Below, piece by piece: positions 33,306-45,800 of a stretch of DNA of 64,000 bases. Position 1 is the first letter of the stretch. The number at the start of each line of letters is the position of its first letter. Source of the stretch: Tilletia caries (Eukaryota; Basidiomycota; Exobasidiomycetes; Tilletiales; Tilletiaceae); contig JALUTQ010000045.1 of assembly GCA_032718865.1 (NCBI GenBank), forward strand, positions 124,001-188,000, given 5' to 3'. The notes beneath the pieces are model-generated. The model did not search any database, had not been told where the DNA came from, and saw only the letters and a program-made list of their open reading frames with translations. The translations under genes and the position numbers were made by a program.

Positions 33306-35185
33306 ATGCGAGTCCAGGTCGCAACCTTCAACTGCAACCTCCAAGGTGCCGCAGCGGTATCCCCCGACCTCAGTCCCTGGCTCGTCCCCACCCTCGCAGA
33401 AAAGTCCACCGTGTACAACCCGAACGAGCCCACACAGGGCCGCGACGCACCGGACATCTACGCCGTCGGCTTCCAGGAACTCCTCCCCCTCCCCACCGGG
33501 TTCGCATCCAACGAAGACGCAACCGAAGCAATCGATGCCACCGACAGGGAGATCAGACGCGCCGTCCGCTACCATGCCGCCATGACCCGTCCCGACGGCC
33601 TCTACCCACCCGGACACACCGGCGGGCCGGAGATGTACGACCTCGTCGCAGCCGTGCACATGGTCGGCATCGTCCTCTTCGTCTACACCCGCGTCAAGAC
33701 AGACATCTCCGCCCGCCTCAGGGAGATCCGCACCGCTAAAGTCGGCACCGGTCTCCTCGGTATCATGGGCAACAAGGGCGCTGTGGGTGTCCGGCTCGTC
33801 ATCGCAGGTGAGAAGCCGAACACGCCGGATGAGGTGTATACCTTCCTTTCCGCCCATTTGGCCGCTCACGATCACAATGTGCCCCGGAGGAACAAGGACT
33901 GGGCCAATATCGTCCGTCGGATGGTCTTCACCCCTGCCAGCGTAGAGCCCCTGCCCCTGATCCAGGACAAGATCGGAGCGAAATCAGCCACTCCCGGCGC
34001 CGGCGCCGCTGCTCCCTCCGTCTCCCAGCTCGAGGACCGATACAAGACCCAGAAGTCCGTCCAGCCGAAAGACGCCGAGCCGCTCGACACCCGCTCCTAC
34101 GGCATCTACGACACCACCCACCTCTTCCTCTGCGGCGATCTGAACTACCGGATCGCACTGAAGAAGCTGCCCATGCCCGGCTCGCACGCCGACAAGCAGT
34201 CCCACGGCAAGATGGCCAAGGACGACTTGCGTTGGCGATTGGCTTCTGCCGATTGGGCCGCGCTAGCTTCCTATGACCAACTCAGCGTCGAGCGACTGGC
34301 CAATCGGGTCTTCCATGGCTTGATTGAACCTCATCTGCCCAGTATCAAGTGGGGGCCGACGTACAAGTTCAAAGTGGTCAAACCGGCCAAGGAGAAGTCC
34401 GTCTTGGAGACCGGTAACCTGCACAAGGACGAGAAGGTCGAGGAGAAGGCCAGCAGCAGTAGCAGCGGTGTCAGCACGGGCGTCAGCACTGGTATCAGCA
34501 GCAGCACTACCAAGGTGGAACAGGAGAGCACCTCGGAGACGGCTTCCTTTTTCACGAAGATTGCTGCGCCTGCGACCATCACGGCGGCTGATGGGCAGGA
34601 ACTTAGCAAGAAGCGTGTGCCTGGATGGACCGATCGGATCCTTTGGGCTTCGGCTCATGACGCTGCTCGGATCAGCGGCGCTGGGGAGGACACCCATGGC
34701 GTCGAGGTTGAGCTCTACCGGAGTGTGATCCAGTACACTGTGAGTTTCTTTTTCCCCCCAATTCCCATTTTTGTTACTTCTATGAGCATTGTTTGCGCGC
34801 GCGCGTGTGTGCTGACTCGAAATTTTTGGGGGAATAGCACTCGGACCACAAGCCGGTGACGGCGATCCTCAAGACCGACTCCTCCAAGCTCCCCTCATCC
34901 CAATCCCAATCCCCGCTCTTCCTCAAAGACTCCCACCCGCACCCAATCACAACCCCCTACACCCGCGACCCGCTCTGGCGTCTCAAGCTCTTCCTCGGCG
35001 CGCTCCTGGACCGGATCCTTGGGTTCATCTGGGTCAACCTCGTCCGGGCGGGCGCGGGCAGTCTGGTTACGGGGCTGTTGGAGGCGGTCGTGGTGCTTGT
35101 GTTGAGTGCTTGGTATTTGAGGGGCGGGCAGGGCGATGCTAGTTGGTGGTTGAGCAATGTGCTTAGGGGTGCTGGGCGGGCGTGA
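33306..35185 (+). CDS. INP54: Inositol polyphosphate 5-phosphatase, tail-anchored (Inp54-like)
   Basis: Removes the 5-phosphate of PI(4,5)P2. Two exons (33306-34739, 34838-35185), 593 aa. The catalytic domain shows the ordered motifs VATFNCNLQG, IYAVGFQELLPL, TGLLGIMGNKGAVGVRL, FLSAHLAAHD, LFLCGDLNYRI, IKWGPTYKF, RVPGWTDRILW and, after the intron, HSDHKPV with the catalytic Asp/His. An inserted Ser/Lys-rich segment (about residues 380-430) precedes the PGWTDR motif. A hydrophobic C-terminal segment (SLVTGLLEAVVVLVLSAWYL, residues about 555-575) makes a tail anchor, as in yeast Inp54 on the ER. No SAC domain is present, which distinguishes it from synaptojanins. Confidence 0.9.
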
Positions 35186-35509
35186 GACGCAGCGGCGGCG
35201 GCGGCGGGTCTTCACCCTCCCTGATCATGTACTCCCTTTTGCTTTTTATCGACATCCATGCGGGATTTACATATCTTCTGCTTTCTCTCTTCTGGCTTCG
35301 TCTCTCATGGAAATGGATTTCTCTCATTCTCTCTCCTCTCTTCTTCGCGGTCCGCGCTCCCGACTGAGAGAGGTCCCGAATTCCCGATGTCAAGTGCGTA
35401 CCGCGATCGGGGTCCATGCACATTATCCTCCCGCCTTGATGAGGACGTCCATCTCGGCGACAGTCATCATCGCTCCTTCGCTGCCACACCCGAAAGTAAG
35501 AAGCCAACA
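35186..35509. other. Short intergenic region upstream of the DUF1769 gene
   Basis: Contains ttctctc-rich leader sequence. An open frame continues upstream of 35510 in the same phase, so a longer N-terminus is possible, but it lacks a good start and shows no homology pattern. Confidence 0.4.
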
Positions 35510-36866
35510 ATGCCGCCTTCGCTCAAAGTCAGCGTCGGCTCCTCAGTCGACTCCCTCCACCCCGTAAAAGTAAACCACGAGCTCTCGCCGACGACAGTCT
35601 CCAACGCAGCCTTCCAGGGCCGCATCGGCATCCGCGTCAAGAATTACCACGGCTATGCGCCCGAGGGGACCGAGCCCAAGAAGGACTCGGTCTACTTTGA
35701 GGGGGACGGGTATGGGAGGAGTATGACGTGGAGTATTCAGATCCAGGGGAGGTTTCTCGATGGGGTTAGTGCGGAGGATTTGGTTTTTGGGAATCAGTTT
35801 GATAAGCCTATTAAGCAGCTGTTGCCGGTATGTCTACATTCCTACGCTGAGCTTCGAGGAGGATGGCCTTTGCCTAACTGACAGAGACGCGTCTTCTCTC
35901 TCCCCCCCTTTTCTCCTGAACTTCAACTAGTACGGCACCTCCATCGCCCTCAAAGCGGCACCCCTGATTGACCCCACCCTCAAACTAGACCTCTACGCCG
36001 ACGAACCCTGGGCATTCTCCCCCCTAATCGGAACAATGTACCGCATCAACGTGCAACGTCTCCCCCAGGACCCCGAACCAAGCTCCGCCGAAGACCTCTT
36101 CAAGCTAACCGGTTGGCCCACGTTCCCGACCCCCGAGGGGAACGAGGACATGAAGGAAGCGCAGTACGTCCAAGACGACACCAGCGCGTTGTTCTACCTG
36201 CCCTCTTCGTCTTCGGAGATCGACGAATCCCTCGGCGCGGACGTAGGCACCGTGCACAACCTGCGCGGCACGGGATCCGAAGCGAACCCACATGCCGAGA
36301 AGGCGCGGGCGAACTTCTTCCATTCGGAGGAGCATCGGAAGAAGGTCAAGTTTACCGCCAGGGACGTGGTCACTGCTGATTTTGCGAATGGGTTTTTGGA
36401 CTTTAATGATCTGGCTGTCATTCTGCCTTAGTACGTCCTTTTTTTGCTCTCTCTCTGTCTGCCGCTGTGTTGTTTCGAACAAGTATGCTGACCTTCTTTT
36501 GTGCTTTCTTCTCCCCTTTCGTTCCTTTAGTACCGCGGGCATGAAGTTCGATCTCAAGCGTATGTGGGATGGCAGACCTGTACGGTGAGTATTTGCCTCA
36601 GGGAATCCGTCCGGCGTTTGCTTCTGACTGACAAAACAAGCGGACCATGCCCCCTCTCCTCCCCTTCCATCATCCAAATGTACCTCTCTCTCTCCTTCCA
36701 GCTACTTCTGCAAGAACAAGAGCACTGGCCAGGTGTACTTCGTCATCGAGTAAGCAATTTTGACGGTAGCGAATCGCTATGGACAAGGAAAAGCTGACAC
36801 TTCGCTTTTGGCCGCTTTCCTTTTCTGTCCCTCGCCAGGTTCAACATTATGGATCTGAACAACTAG
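35510..36866 (+). CDS. DUF1769-domain protein (UPF0590 family)
   Basis: Five exons: 35510-35827, 35931-36430, 36531-36584, 36702-36749 and 36839-36866, 315 aa. The last exon adds only EFNIMDLNN. Diagnostic stretches are FQGRIGIRVKNYHGYAPEGT, YFEGDGYGRSMTWSIQIQGRF, DLVFGNQFDKPI and WAFSPLIGTMYRINVQ; all fit the fungal DUF1769 family. The C-terminal half continues through ARDVVTADFANGFLDFNDLAVILP to STGQVYFVIE. The protein is cytosolic by composition, with no signal peptide or helix. Its biochemical role is not known to me; family members are widespread, single-copy fungal proteins. Confidence 0.85.
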
Positions 36867-37293
36867 AGAACCCCCCCCCCCCAATTTCCGCCCTTCCGCC
36901 GTTCGAATAAAGTCAAGTCAACTGTCAAGTCAATGAATCCAGTTCCCCTGTAATACAAGAAGCACGCCTAACGGGCGCCCGTTATGTACCTGTTTTCCTT
37001 TCTTTCTGTCCCGCGCCGTGGTTGGGGACCCAGGTTGGCAGAACCCTCACGCTCTCACAACCCTAGCCTCACGCCTCACAAAGCGCATGCTTGGGCAAGG
37101 TGCGGAACGATGCAGGTGTGTTCTGAGCTGTTTTCCATACATTCGTTTGTGTATGGTCGCCATGCCCATGAACTTCTGATGGCCATGTCCCAATTGAGAA
37201 CGGCCGCTCGCTTGGCGCATTTTACCACGTACAGGTGAGGGAGAGGTAGGTTACACCCGTCGGGGGGATTTGGGGGCAGCAGAGTGACGGCCT
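36867..37293. other. Convergent intergenic region
   Basis: Holds the 3' ends of the DUF1769 and coilin-like genes. It starts with a run of 12 C after 36870 and has aataaag at about 36906, a candidate polyadenylation signal. Confidence 0.45.
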
Positions 37294-40200
37294 TCAGTCC
37301 GAGTCCGAATCGGCCCCTCCGCCATAGTCAAGCACGGCACTGGACTGAGACTGGGCGGCTGGTATGCGGTCGTAGTCCTGTGATCCCGAAGGGAGGGGGA
37401 AGACGGGGAGGAAAAGGGTGTTAATATGAAGGGAAAACAAAAACAAAAAAAGCCAGAGAAGGATGGCGTTTGAAGGCATGGATAAAAAAGGGGCAACCCA
37501 ACCCCTTTCTAATTCTCTTTGCCCCTTGAGTCAGTCAAAAGAGGGAGGGAAAATAGATGCTCACCTTTGGCTGCTTTGGCTTGCTCGCTCCCTCCACCGT
37601 TGCCGCCGCCGCTGCCCCCGCCACCGCCGTCGTCTTGCCACCACGCGCCGTGTTACCCGTAAAGCCCGCCAGTCCATTGACCAACGTCGTCCCCGCCCCC
37701 GCCGCTGACGAGCCAATTCCCAGCTTCTCCACTCCATCCATCTCCACTCCATCCATCTCCATCTCCACCTCTCCCCCTCCCGCAGCCTGTCCCTGTCCCT
37801 GTCCCTGTCCCGCGCCCTCTCCCACCACCCCCTGCTGCTGCTGCACCATAGCCGCCTTCTGACTCTTGCTCAACAGCGCCTTAGCGCGTAACGCGGCCAG
37901 TTGCGCAAGGGACGACTCGGGCGAGCCGGCGAGGGAGGCTGCTGCTCCCGCGAGGGAGATCGAGCTGGATATCGACGGAGCTGGAGCTGGGGCTGGGGCT
38001 GGGGCTGTAGCTGGGGTGGAGCTTGAATTGACGGTAGAGGTGCGGGTGTGGGATACGAATTCGATTCCTGCTCCGTCGCTCAGGTTGGCCTCGTCGACAG
38101 CGGACGCGGACGCGGACGCGGCTGTTGTGCTATGGTTCTTCTGCTTCTTCGACGGAGCTGTAGCAGTAGCAGTAGCTCCATGCCGCTGTTGTGACCTCGG
38201 CCGGACCACCTGCGACTGGGTCTCACCACCCTCCCGCACCACCGAATGCTCAGCGACCTTGCCAGTCCGCGTATGCGAGACCATCACAACATCCTCCCCG
38301 TCCTCCTCCTCCTCCTCCCCAGCTCGAACACCCACACCCACCCCAAGCTCCTCCCCACCCGCTCCCTCCGCCAAGCCCCGCGCCTCCGCCTCCAACGCCT
38401 CCTCATGGCTCTGATGCCACACGTCACAGTCGACCCGGGAGACGACCATCCCGTTCGGCAGCGTATGCCTGTCCCGCTCCGAGGGGGGCAGGAAGCCTCG
38501 GTGCTCGAGGAAGACGCTGTTCGGGGGATTCTTGGACGACAGTTTCTTATTCTTCTTCTGCTGTTCTTGGCTCTCCTTTTGCTTGCCTTTGTTGTGTCGT
38601 TTGCCATTCGTGAGCTCGGGTGGTGTGGCAGGCTCCTGTGGACTCGTCGATGCTGTGTGGTTGTTGTTGTTCTGCGGCTGCGAATTCGGCGCCGTCTGTG
38701 CCTGCTCTGTCTTCTTCTCCTTCTCCTTCTTCCCCTTCTTCCCCCGGGTAGCATTATCCTCCTCCACCGCCCGCGCCACAATATCCCGCAGCCGGTCCGT
38801 ATCAAACCCAACAGCGTGCAGATCCTCCTCCTCCTCCTCCTTCTCATCCGCTTGCTCCGTAGATGGTACCCCGCCACCATCGACGTCCTGGATCAGCCTC
38901 TGCCGCTTCGCCAGTTCAAATGCAGCAAGTGCATCGAGCGCAGCGACGGAGCCATTCGCGGATGGAGCCGGTAGAGCTGAGGAAGAAGAAGCCGAAGCTG
39001 GCCCAGGCACTAACGGGAGCGGGAGCTGCGCCTTCCCACTATGATCATCATCGTCGAAGCCCAGACTGCCAAACCCGGGCGGGAGAGCGCCCACAGCAGC
39101 AGCAGCGACGGGCCCAAAGCCAGCCGGCATGCCCAGCATAGTAGCGAGTCCCTGTCTTCCCGTGAAGGTCTTCTGGTTCGATCGACGACCTCCCTTGCGG
39201 AGTGGGTTGATTCGGATACTCTGCCCATTCGCCGCCGCCGCCGCCGGCGCTTGTGATGAAGAGGTGCCTTCGAATCCGAGGGGTACGATCGCATCGTCGT
39301 CGTTGTCGGAAAAGCGTGCTCTCTTATTCGGCTGCTCGTCGTCGCCTGCTGGTCGTCTGTCTTCTGTAAAAGGGGAATCTGACACTGCTGCTGATGATGA
39401 GGAAGAGGAAGAAGAAGAGGATGATGACGATGAAGAGGAAGACGACGATGACGCTTGTGAGCTACGCTGCTTCCCGGCATCGGGTACGTAGTCCCACGTC
39501 CCCGCTTCAAGACGTTTGCGCAGCATCTCCTCGCGAAGTTGGTCCTGCTTTGCACTCCGTTTGCGTTTCTTCTGCGCATTCGTCCTCGCCGTCTGAGGTG
39601 ATCCTGTGCCCGGAGGATTTTGTTTGGTAGGCTGGTGGGAGGAGGAGGTGGAAGGAGTGAGCTTGCGGGTTGCGACGGCTGTGAGGAGTGGTTGGGATGA
39701 GTCGTCGTCGTCGTCGTCGTCGGAATCGGAGTTGGAGGCTTGGTGCTGTGATTTGGGCTTGGGTATGAGTCCGGCGAGGCTGAGGGTTGTGGAGGCGAGG
39801 CCTGCGGGCGGTATTGGGAAGCCTGCGAGCAGATCCATGGTTGTATCTTGCGGGAGTTGCGCAGGTGCTGAGATTGCTTGTATAGGCGCTTTCGCCTCCT
39901 CCTCTCCGTCCTCTTCATCGTCGTCGCTGCTGTCCGATGAGGAGGACGAGCTTGAATGTGAGCTATGATCGGTGTCGCTGCTGGAGTCCGCGGGCTTCCT
40001 CTTCTTCGGCTGAGCCTTCTGTGAGCTGGCGTCGGATTCAGGATCGGAGTCGGAGTCTGATGATGATGATGGTGATTCTGACTTGCTGGAGTTCAGAGGT
40101 GGTTTGGAAGACGAAGCTACTGGCTGGTCCCTGCCCGGTGGGATCTCCTGCTTGACCGCAAGGCGAACATCGACGACATCTCCATCCCTGAGCGCATCGG

Positions 40201-40444
40201 CGGGCCTGTATATAGGCAAGATACGAAAGCCGGCCTGTTCGAGGACGAGTTCGGTCTGCGGCGCTGGCAGGAGTTCTGCGCTCTGTGTGGGAGTTAGGTG
40301 TGCTGCGAGGCCGCTGCGGACGAGATTCTCGAGCTGTGTGTAGTCTGCGCTGGGCGGGAGGGGGAGGATGAAGGGCGTGGTTGGGAGGGGCAGGGCGGCG
40401 CGTATGCGGAGTCGCAGGGGAGGCTCTGGGCTGGGATCTGCCAT
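37294..40444 (-). CDS. Large low-complexity protein, coilin-like candidate
   Basis: Two exons. The long first exon starts at 40444 and ends near 37561, then a 180-nt intron precedes a short last exon (about 37380-37294) encoding DYDRIPAAQSQSSAVLDYGG plus an acidic DSDSD end; about 990 aa. The N-terminal 100 residues (LRLRIRAALPLP...LIPIYRPADALRDGDVVDVRL pattern) resemble the ubiquitin-like N-terminus of coilin, whose last strand is typically L-x-(R/K)-D-x-D-x-(V/L)-x-V. The middle is Ser/Asp/Glu-rich with a poly-Ser run near 39400 and Lys-rich patches, as in the disordered core of coilin. A small ordered segment follows at LEHRGFLPPSERDRHTLPNG. A C-terminal Tudor-like domain is not obvious. 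Nuclear localisation is likely; identity is inferred, not certain. Confidence 0.45.
39385..39460 (-). repeat. Serine-codon microsatellite
   Basis: Run of about 22 serine codons on the minus strand (read as gatgat/gaagaa/gatgac units on the plus strand) within the coilin-like gene. Confidence 0.8.
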
Positions 40445-40989
40445 TGCTTTCCTTCGCTGTCGGTGTCGGTGTCGGTGTCGTCGTGCTCGTGCTCGTGCTC
40501 GTGCCTGCCGCCGCTGTCGACGTCGAGGAAATTCTCGAGCTGGAGGTTGGTTTCCCTCCGAGCGGGTGGAGTTCTCTCGGCCGAGAGAGTCAGTCGGTGG
40601 GGGTCAAGGTGGTCGAGCAGTGAGAGCGTGTCCTGCTGCACAGTTGCTTCTAAGCACTCGCCGCCTGCATGCTGTGGAGTGTGGACGGCCCTCGCCATGG
40701 TTCAAGCTTACGAGCTCAGCTCTGGGCAGCGACTGCAATGCCATGCCATGCCTGCTGCTGCTGCTGCTGCTGCTGCGATGCGCCGAGCTGTGTGCTGCGT
40801 GTGTGTGTGTGTGTTTCTGTCTGCTGTGCTGTGAGTTGTGCCTTGGAAGAAGGAATAATGAATGCATGCTGCCAACTCGCCTCCCTCACTCAGTCACAGC
40901 GGCGAGCTCGACCCTGGCGACGACCACATCGAATCCCACGCAGCGCAGCGCATACGCATACGCATACATCGCCATCTCACCGCCGCATC
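40445..40989. promoter_or_regulatory. Bidirectional promoter, coilin-like / ARPC2
   Basis: 545 nt between divergent starts. It contains a (CTG)8 run near 40751-40776, a (GT)n run near 40799-40814 and a gcatac tandem just before the ARPC2 start. Confidence 0.5.
40751..40814 (+). repeat. (CTG)n and (GT)n microsatellites
   Basis: About eight tandem ctg units and, shortly after, a gtgtgtgtgtgt run, both in the ARPC2 upstream region. Confidence 0.85.
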
Positions 40990-42316
40990 ATGATCCTGCT
41001 CGAGTCAGAAAACGTCATCATCAGAGACGTCCTCACCGACCGATTCGTATCGTGAGTATCTCCCCCCAGCCTGTCCAGCTCCACACCGCCGACTGATCAT
41101 CGCACACCCCGCCCCACAGACAAACATCGGTCGACCAGACCTTCTCCGACTTCGATGGCGTCTCATATCACCTCGAGGGCTCCAAGGGCGGGCCCCTAAG
41201 GCTCTCCATGGACATCCGATGCTGGAGCGAACTCGTCCAGTACGGCGCTCACGACATCCTCAAGCGCGAGTACGGGCCTTGGATCACTGAAGAGACCGAA
41301 CAGGGCTACAGCGTAAGCTTGCAATTCGACTATGCCTCCATCCCCGCCGCAGGTCGTGAGTATCCAGTGTCTCATGCATGGAGGGGAATCCTCGCTGCCG
41401 AAACCGGCGTATTGACGCAAACCCATGCTCTCCTTCCTCACCAGCCGAGCGCGACACCCTCATCCACTCCCTTTCCCTGCTCAAGCGCAATGCCATGGCC
41501 GCACCCTTCGAGCGAGCCTTCACCATCCAGAAGGAACTCGAAGCAGAGGCCGAAGCAGCCGGACAGGCACCCCCCAGCCATGCCACCACCGAACCCATGG
41601 CCATCCACTACCGCGAAGATGAGGCCATCTACATCCTGCCCCTGGGAGACCGCGTCACGGTCGTCTTCAGCACGGAATTCAAGGAGGAGACCGATAAGGT
41701 ATTCGGCAGGGTCTTCTTGCAGGTCCGTTTTTGGCTCTTGATGGCTATCTGTGTACATGCCCGGCGGAACTGACATGCAGGTTCTTCATCCTTTTCCAGG
41801 AATTCGTCGATGCACGGCGCAGGCATCAGAATGCACCACAGGTGCTGTACTCGAATCGCGAGCCACCGCTGGAGATCCGGCATGTGCCGGGTCTGAAGAA
41901 TCACGAGGCAGTAGGATACGTCACCTTTGGTCAGTCATTTTCAGAGAAGCGCATTACATGCTCTCATATTCGACCTGTTAACATATCTCGTGCGTTCTGT
42001 AGTCCTCTTCCCCCGCCACTTCCAGAACCCAGATCACGCCTTCTCTACCATTTCCCGCATCCAACTCTTCCGAGACTACCTTCACTACCACAGTACGTGC
42101 CTTCCTTTCCCTCCCTATGGCTCTTTTTTCATCGAAACTCAACGCATGCTCACCTCCTATGATTCCCTTGCAGTCAAATGCTCCAAGGCATACATGCACA
42201 GTCGAATGCGACACCGCGTTGCCGAATTCCTCAAGGTGTTGAACCGAGCCAAGCCAGAGCTCTCCGACAAGGAGCGCAAGACGGCCACCGGTCGTACCTT
42301 CCGGCGAGCCATGTGA
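40990..42316 (+). CDS. ARC35: ARP2/3 complex subunit 2 (ARPC2, p34)
   Basis: Core subunit of the Arp2/3 complex that nucleates branched actin at patches and endocytic sites. Six exons: 40990-41051, 41120-41355, 41445-41722, 41800-41929, 42003-42092 and 42174-42316, 312 aa (family about 300-340). It starts [19 protein letters not shown]. Conserved blocks include [64 protein letters not shown] and the C-terminal [22 protein letters not shown]. Each junction restores the family sequence. Single-copy and essential in most fungi. Divergent from the coilin-like gene. Confidence 0.96.
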
Positions 42317-42866
42317 AGAGTGGGGCCTCTCCTCCTCTTTCTCAGGGAAAACCGAGGAGCACGTCGAGCGCGAACAGTTGTCCCCATGTTGCTTCACAAG
42401 TGTATATCTTTCTCTCTCTCTCTGGCTCTACAAATCATCAACTGGCTTCTGCTTGGAATCAGGAATGCTGTGCGCTTGTGCATGGGACACGCCTGCGCCA
42501 ATCGTTGCGCAATGAGTGATTCATCAGCTTGACCAGCCTCGCCACACTTCTCCCTTCCGCTTGTTCCACCCGCCTTCCTCGCATCATCAACCGCAAACTC
42601 CTGCTTGACTTCCGATCCATTCACAGCAACAGAACGACCCGCTCGCTCGCTCCCCTTCCTGCTTCGCGTTCTCTTTCTGGGACGAGTATTTGGAAAGAAT
42701 CGACGACAATTCGCTTTTGGTCTTTTCGGGGGGCATTTTCGGAATCTCCTGCACACCATACCTGACACGGACACGGGGTCTATCCTGCAACTCTTGCCAC
42801 ACTCGCACGCCTCTTACTGCCGCATATTCAAACGCAACCTCAGCGAATACACTCGCACCAGCAATC
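42317..42866 (+). promoter_or_regulatory. ARPC2 3' end and XRN1 promoter/leader
   Basis: 550 nt between same-strand genes, with a (ct)n run near 42408-42424. It contains short open frames ahead of the XRN1 start. One (42690-42872) ends exactly over the split start codon and could be an upstream ORF or chance. Confidence 0.4.
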
Positions 42867-45800
42867 ATGTAAGTTACAACTCCAAACTCCTTGCTGAGCT
42901 TCAAGAAAAAGAGCAGCTCACAGAACCTTCTCCCTCCCCATTTTCAACCCAATCTTTGTCAAATTCCTGCTTGGTATCCGGTGTGTAACGAAAACAGGGG
43001 CGTACCCAAGTTCTTCAGAGCTGTTTCGGAGCGCTACCCTTTGATCTCGCAGCTGATTGAAGATGACAAGGTGGGCAGAGTCGTCTCTGCTTAGTGTCCA
43101 CTTGCACCTGCTGACAACGCTCCATCCGCCCCCCTCCTTAAAACCTGTGCTCTGCGCAGATTCCTGAATTCGACGGTAAGCTCCTACTTATATCTGTGGT
43201 GGCCTGGTGTACAAATCCAGCTGATGACATCTGTCCATATCCCCTTCACCCGGGAAACCCACAGGTCTCTACCTCGACATGAACGGCATCATCCACAACT
43301 GCTCCCACCCGGACGACAGCAATGCCTCCTTCCGGATCAGCGAAGAAGACATTTTCCTCGCCATCTTCGCCTACATCGAGCACCTCTTCGCCAAGATCAA
43401 GCCGAAGAAACTCTTCTTCCTCGCGGTGGATGGCGTGGCGCCGCGGGCGAAGATGAACCAGCAGCGCTCGAGGCGGTTCAGGACGGCCAAGGAGATGAAG
43501 GATGTTAGGGAGGCGGCGATTAGGAAGGGAGAGGTGTTGCCTGATGAGCCTGCCTTTGATTCCAACTGTATCACACCCGGTGAGTTCCTGAGCCTGGAGT
43601 GTGCACGAAAAGCGGAACGTTCACGTCCAAATCCGCAGAGCTGACGCGTTGCGCCCACCACCTTTCTTGAATCCCTATCTTCGCAAAAAAATGAAAACTT
43701 CCAGGCACACCATTCATGACGCGCCTCTCTGCCCAACTAGCCTACTTCATCGGCAAGAAAGTGACCGAAGACTCGGCCTGGCGCGACATCGAGGTCATCC
43801 TCTCCGGCCACGAGGTGCCCGGCGAAGGCGAGCACAAGATCATGGAGCACATCCGCCTCGCAAAGGCGCAGCCGGGTTACAACCCCAACATGCGGCATTG
43901 CATGTATGGGCTCGATGCGGATCTGATCATGCTTGGTTTGCTCAGCCATGATCCGCACTTCTGTCTGTTGCGCGAGGAGGTGCAGTTCGGGCCTTCGAGA
44001 AAGCCCAAGAAGAGGTGTGTGTGGCTTTTTCTTCTTCTTGGTGTTGGTCTCAAAAAGACGCGTTCGTGTGTGCTCACTTTCAGGGATTTCTTTCTACCCT
44101 CCGAAAAAAATCAGCTTGGACAGGCAGAACTTCTTCCTGCTCCACCTATCCCTATTCCGTGAATACCTGGAATTCGAATTTCAAGACCTCAAGAGTGTGC
44201 TGCCCTTCCCATTTGACCTGGAGCGCATCATCGATGATTTCATCCTGCTCAACATTTTTGTCGGAAACGACTTCTTGCCCCATCTTCCGGGCCTACATAT
44301 CAACAAGGGCGCCCTGAATCTGCTGTTCCGCATCTACAAGAAGGTGCTTCCGGTCGCGGGGGGCTATCTTAACGAGAGTGGGACGCTGAGGGTGGACCGG
44401 TTACAACTTGTGCTGGCTGAGCTCGCGCTGTGGGAGAAGGAGGAGTTCGAGCGGGAGGAGGCGGATTCGAGCTGGTGAGTACCTTTTTCCCTTCGTCTAA
44501 AGGGGTTTTTTTCTTCTTTCATGCGGATCACTCAGTTCCTTTCCATATCGTCAAAATGCAGGTTCCGCGGCCAGCAAAAAAAGCATGTTCGCAATTCAGA
44601 GCGCGCCCACGCGCAGAAAGTCAGGTCGGCGATGACGACGGCTCAACACGAGATGTTCCAACAAGTCCGAAGCTTCGTCCTCTCCCATCGGCCTCAGAAG
44701 GGTTCGGCCTTCTCCGCGGCCAATGCACCAAGACAGATGTTCCTGCCGGCCAACAAGCCCGCACGCGATCGGAGCTTCCTTCAGCGGCTCACCGCTGACC
44801 TGCGCCTTACCATCTCCTTCGACGAGTACGATCCTATTGCGGACGCGCCTGCGATTGCGATCAGCCTTGCCAGCCTCGCTGCTGCTGGGGGCGCAGAGGA
44901 TGAGGACTCGGAGGCGGAGGAGATCGCACTTGGGTTGGACCCGGAGAGCCTGAAGGCGATCGACCGCGTCTTGGGCAAGTACGCCAAGATGACTGTCGAG
45001 GCGGATGATGGGCCGTCGAAGAAGGGCAAGAAGAACAATAGCGAGGCAGGTGGGCAACCTTCGGACGAGGAGGAGGAGGAGGAGGAGAGTGAGGAGGATT
45101 TTTATGAGCGCAAGGTCCGACTTGCTATGGAGGCGCAGAGGACGCAGTACTATAAGGAGAAGATGGAGATTGATTTTAAGGATGCGGAGGCGATGCATGC
45201 GCTGTCGTTCCGATACATTGAAGGACTTCGTACGTATCACCCTCTGCATTCTTCTCCTTGCAGTCTGTAGACGAAGAACTGACGAGCTCTGATATTGGTA
45301 TTCGCAGAATGGGTACTCAGGTACTACTACAAAGGCGTGGCGTCTTGGGGCTGGTTCTACGATTACCACTACGCACCTCAGATCTCCGACCTGAAGAACG
45401 TCGCAGACATGCAGTTCGACTTTAATCTCGGACACCCCTTCCGGCCCTTCGACCAGCTGATGGGTGTCTTGCCCGCCGCGAGTTCGGCCCACATCCCGGA
45501 ACCGTTCCGCGATCTGATGACGAACCCGGAATCGCCGATCATAAGCTTCTACCCGTCCGACTTTGACGCGGATCTGAACGGGAAGACCCAGGACTGGGAG
45601 GCCGTCGTGCGGATTCCTTTCATTGACGAGAAGAAGCTCCTGGCCGCGCTCGACAAGCGCGCTCCGCTCCTCACGGCTGAGGAACGATCGCGGAATGGGC
45701 ACGGCAGCAGTAAACGCTTTACGTTCTCGGAGGGCGAGACTTTCGTGCTGTCGAGCCCTTTGCCCGGCGTGTTCCCCGACATCACCCATTCGCGTGCCAA

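Noticed and set aside
32760..33875. Long minus-strand frame across the CCDC174-like gene, promoter and 5-phosphatase
   Set aside because: It overlaps two well-supported genes and has no domain; composition is that of an antisense reading.
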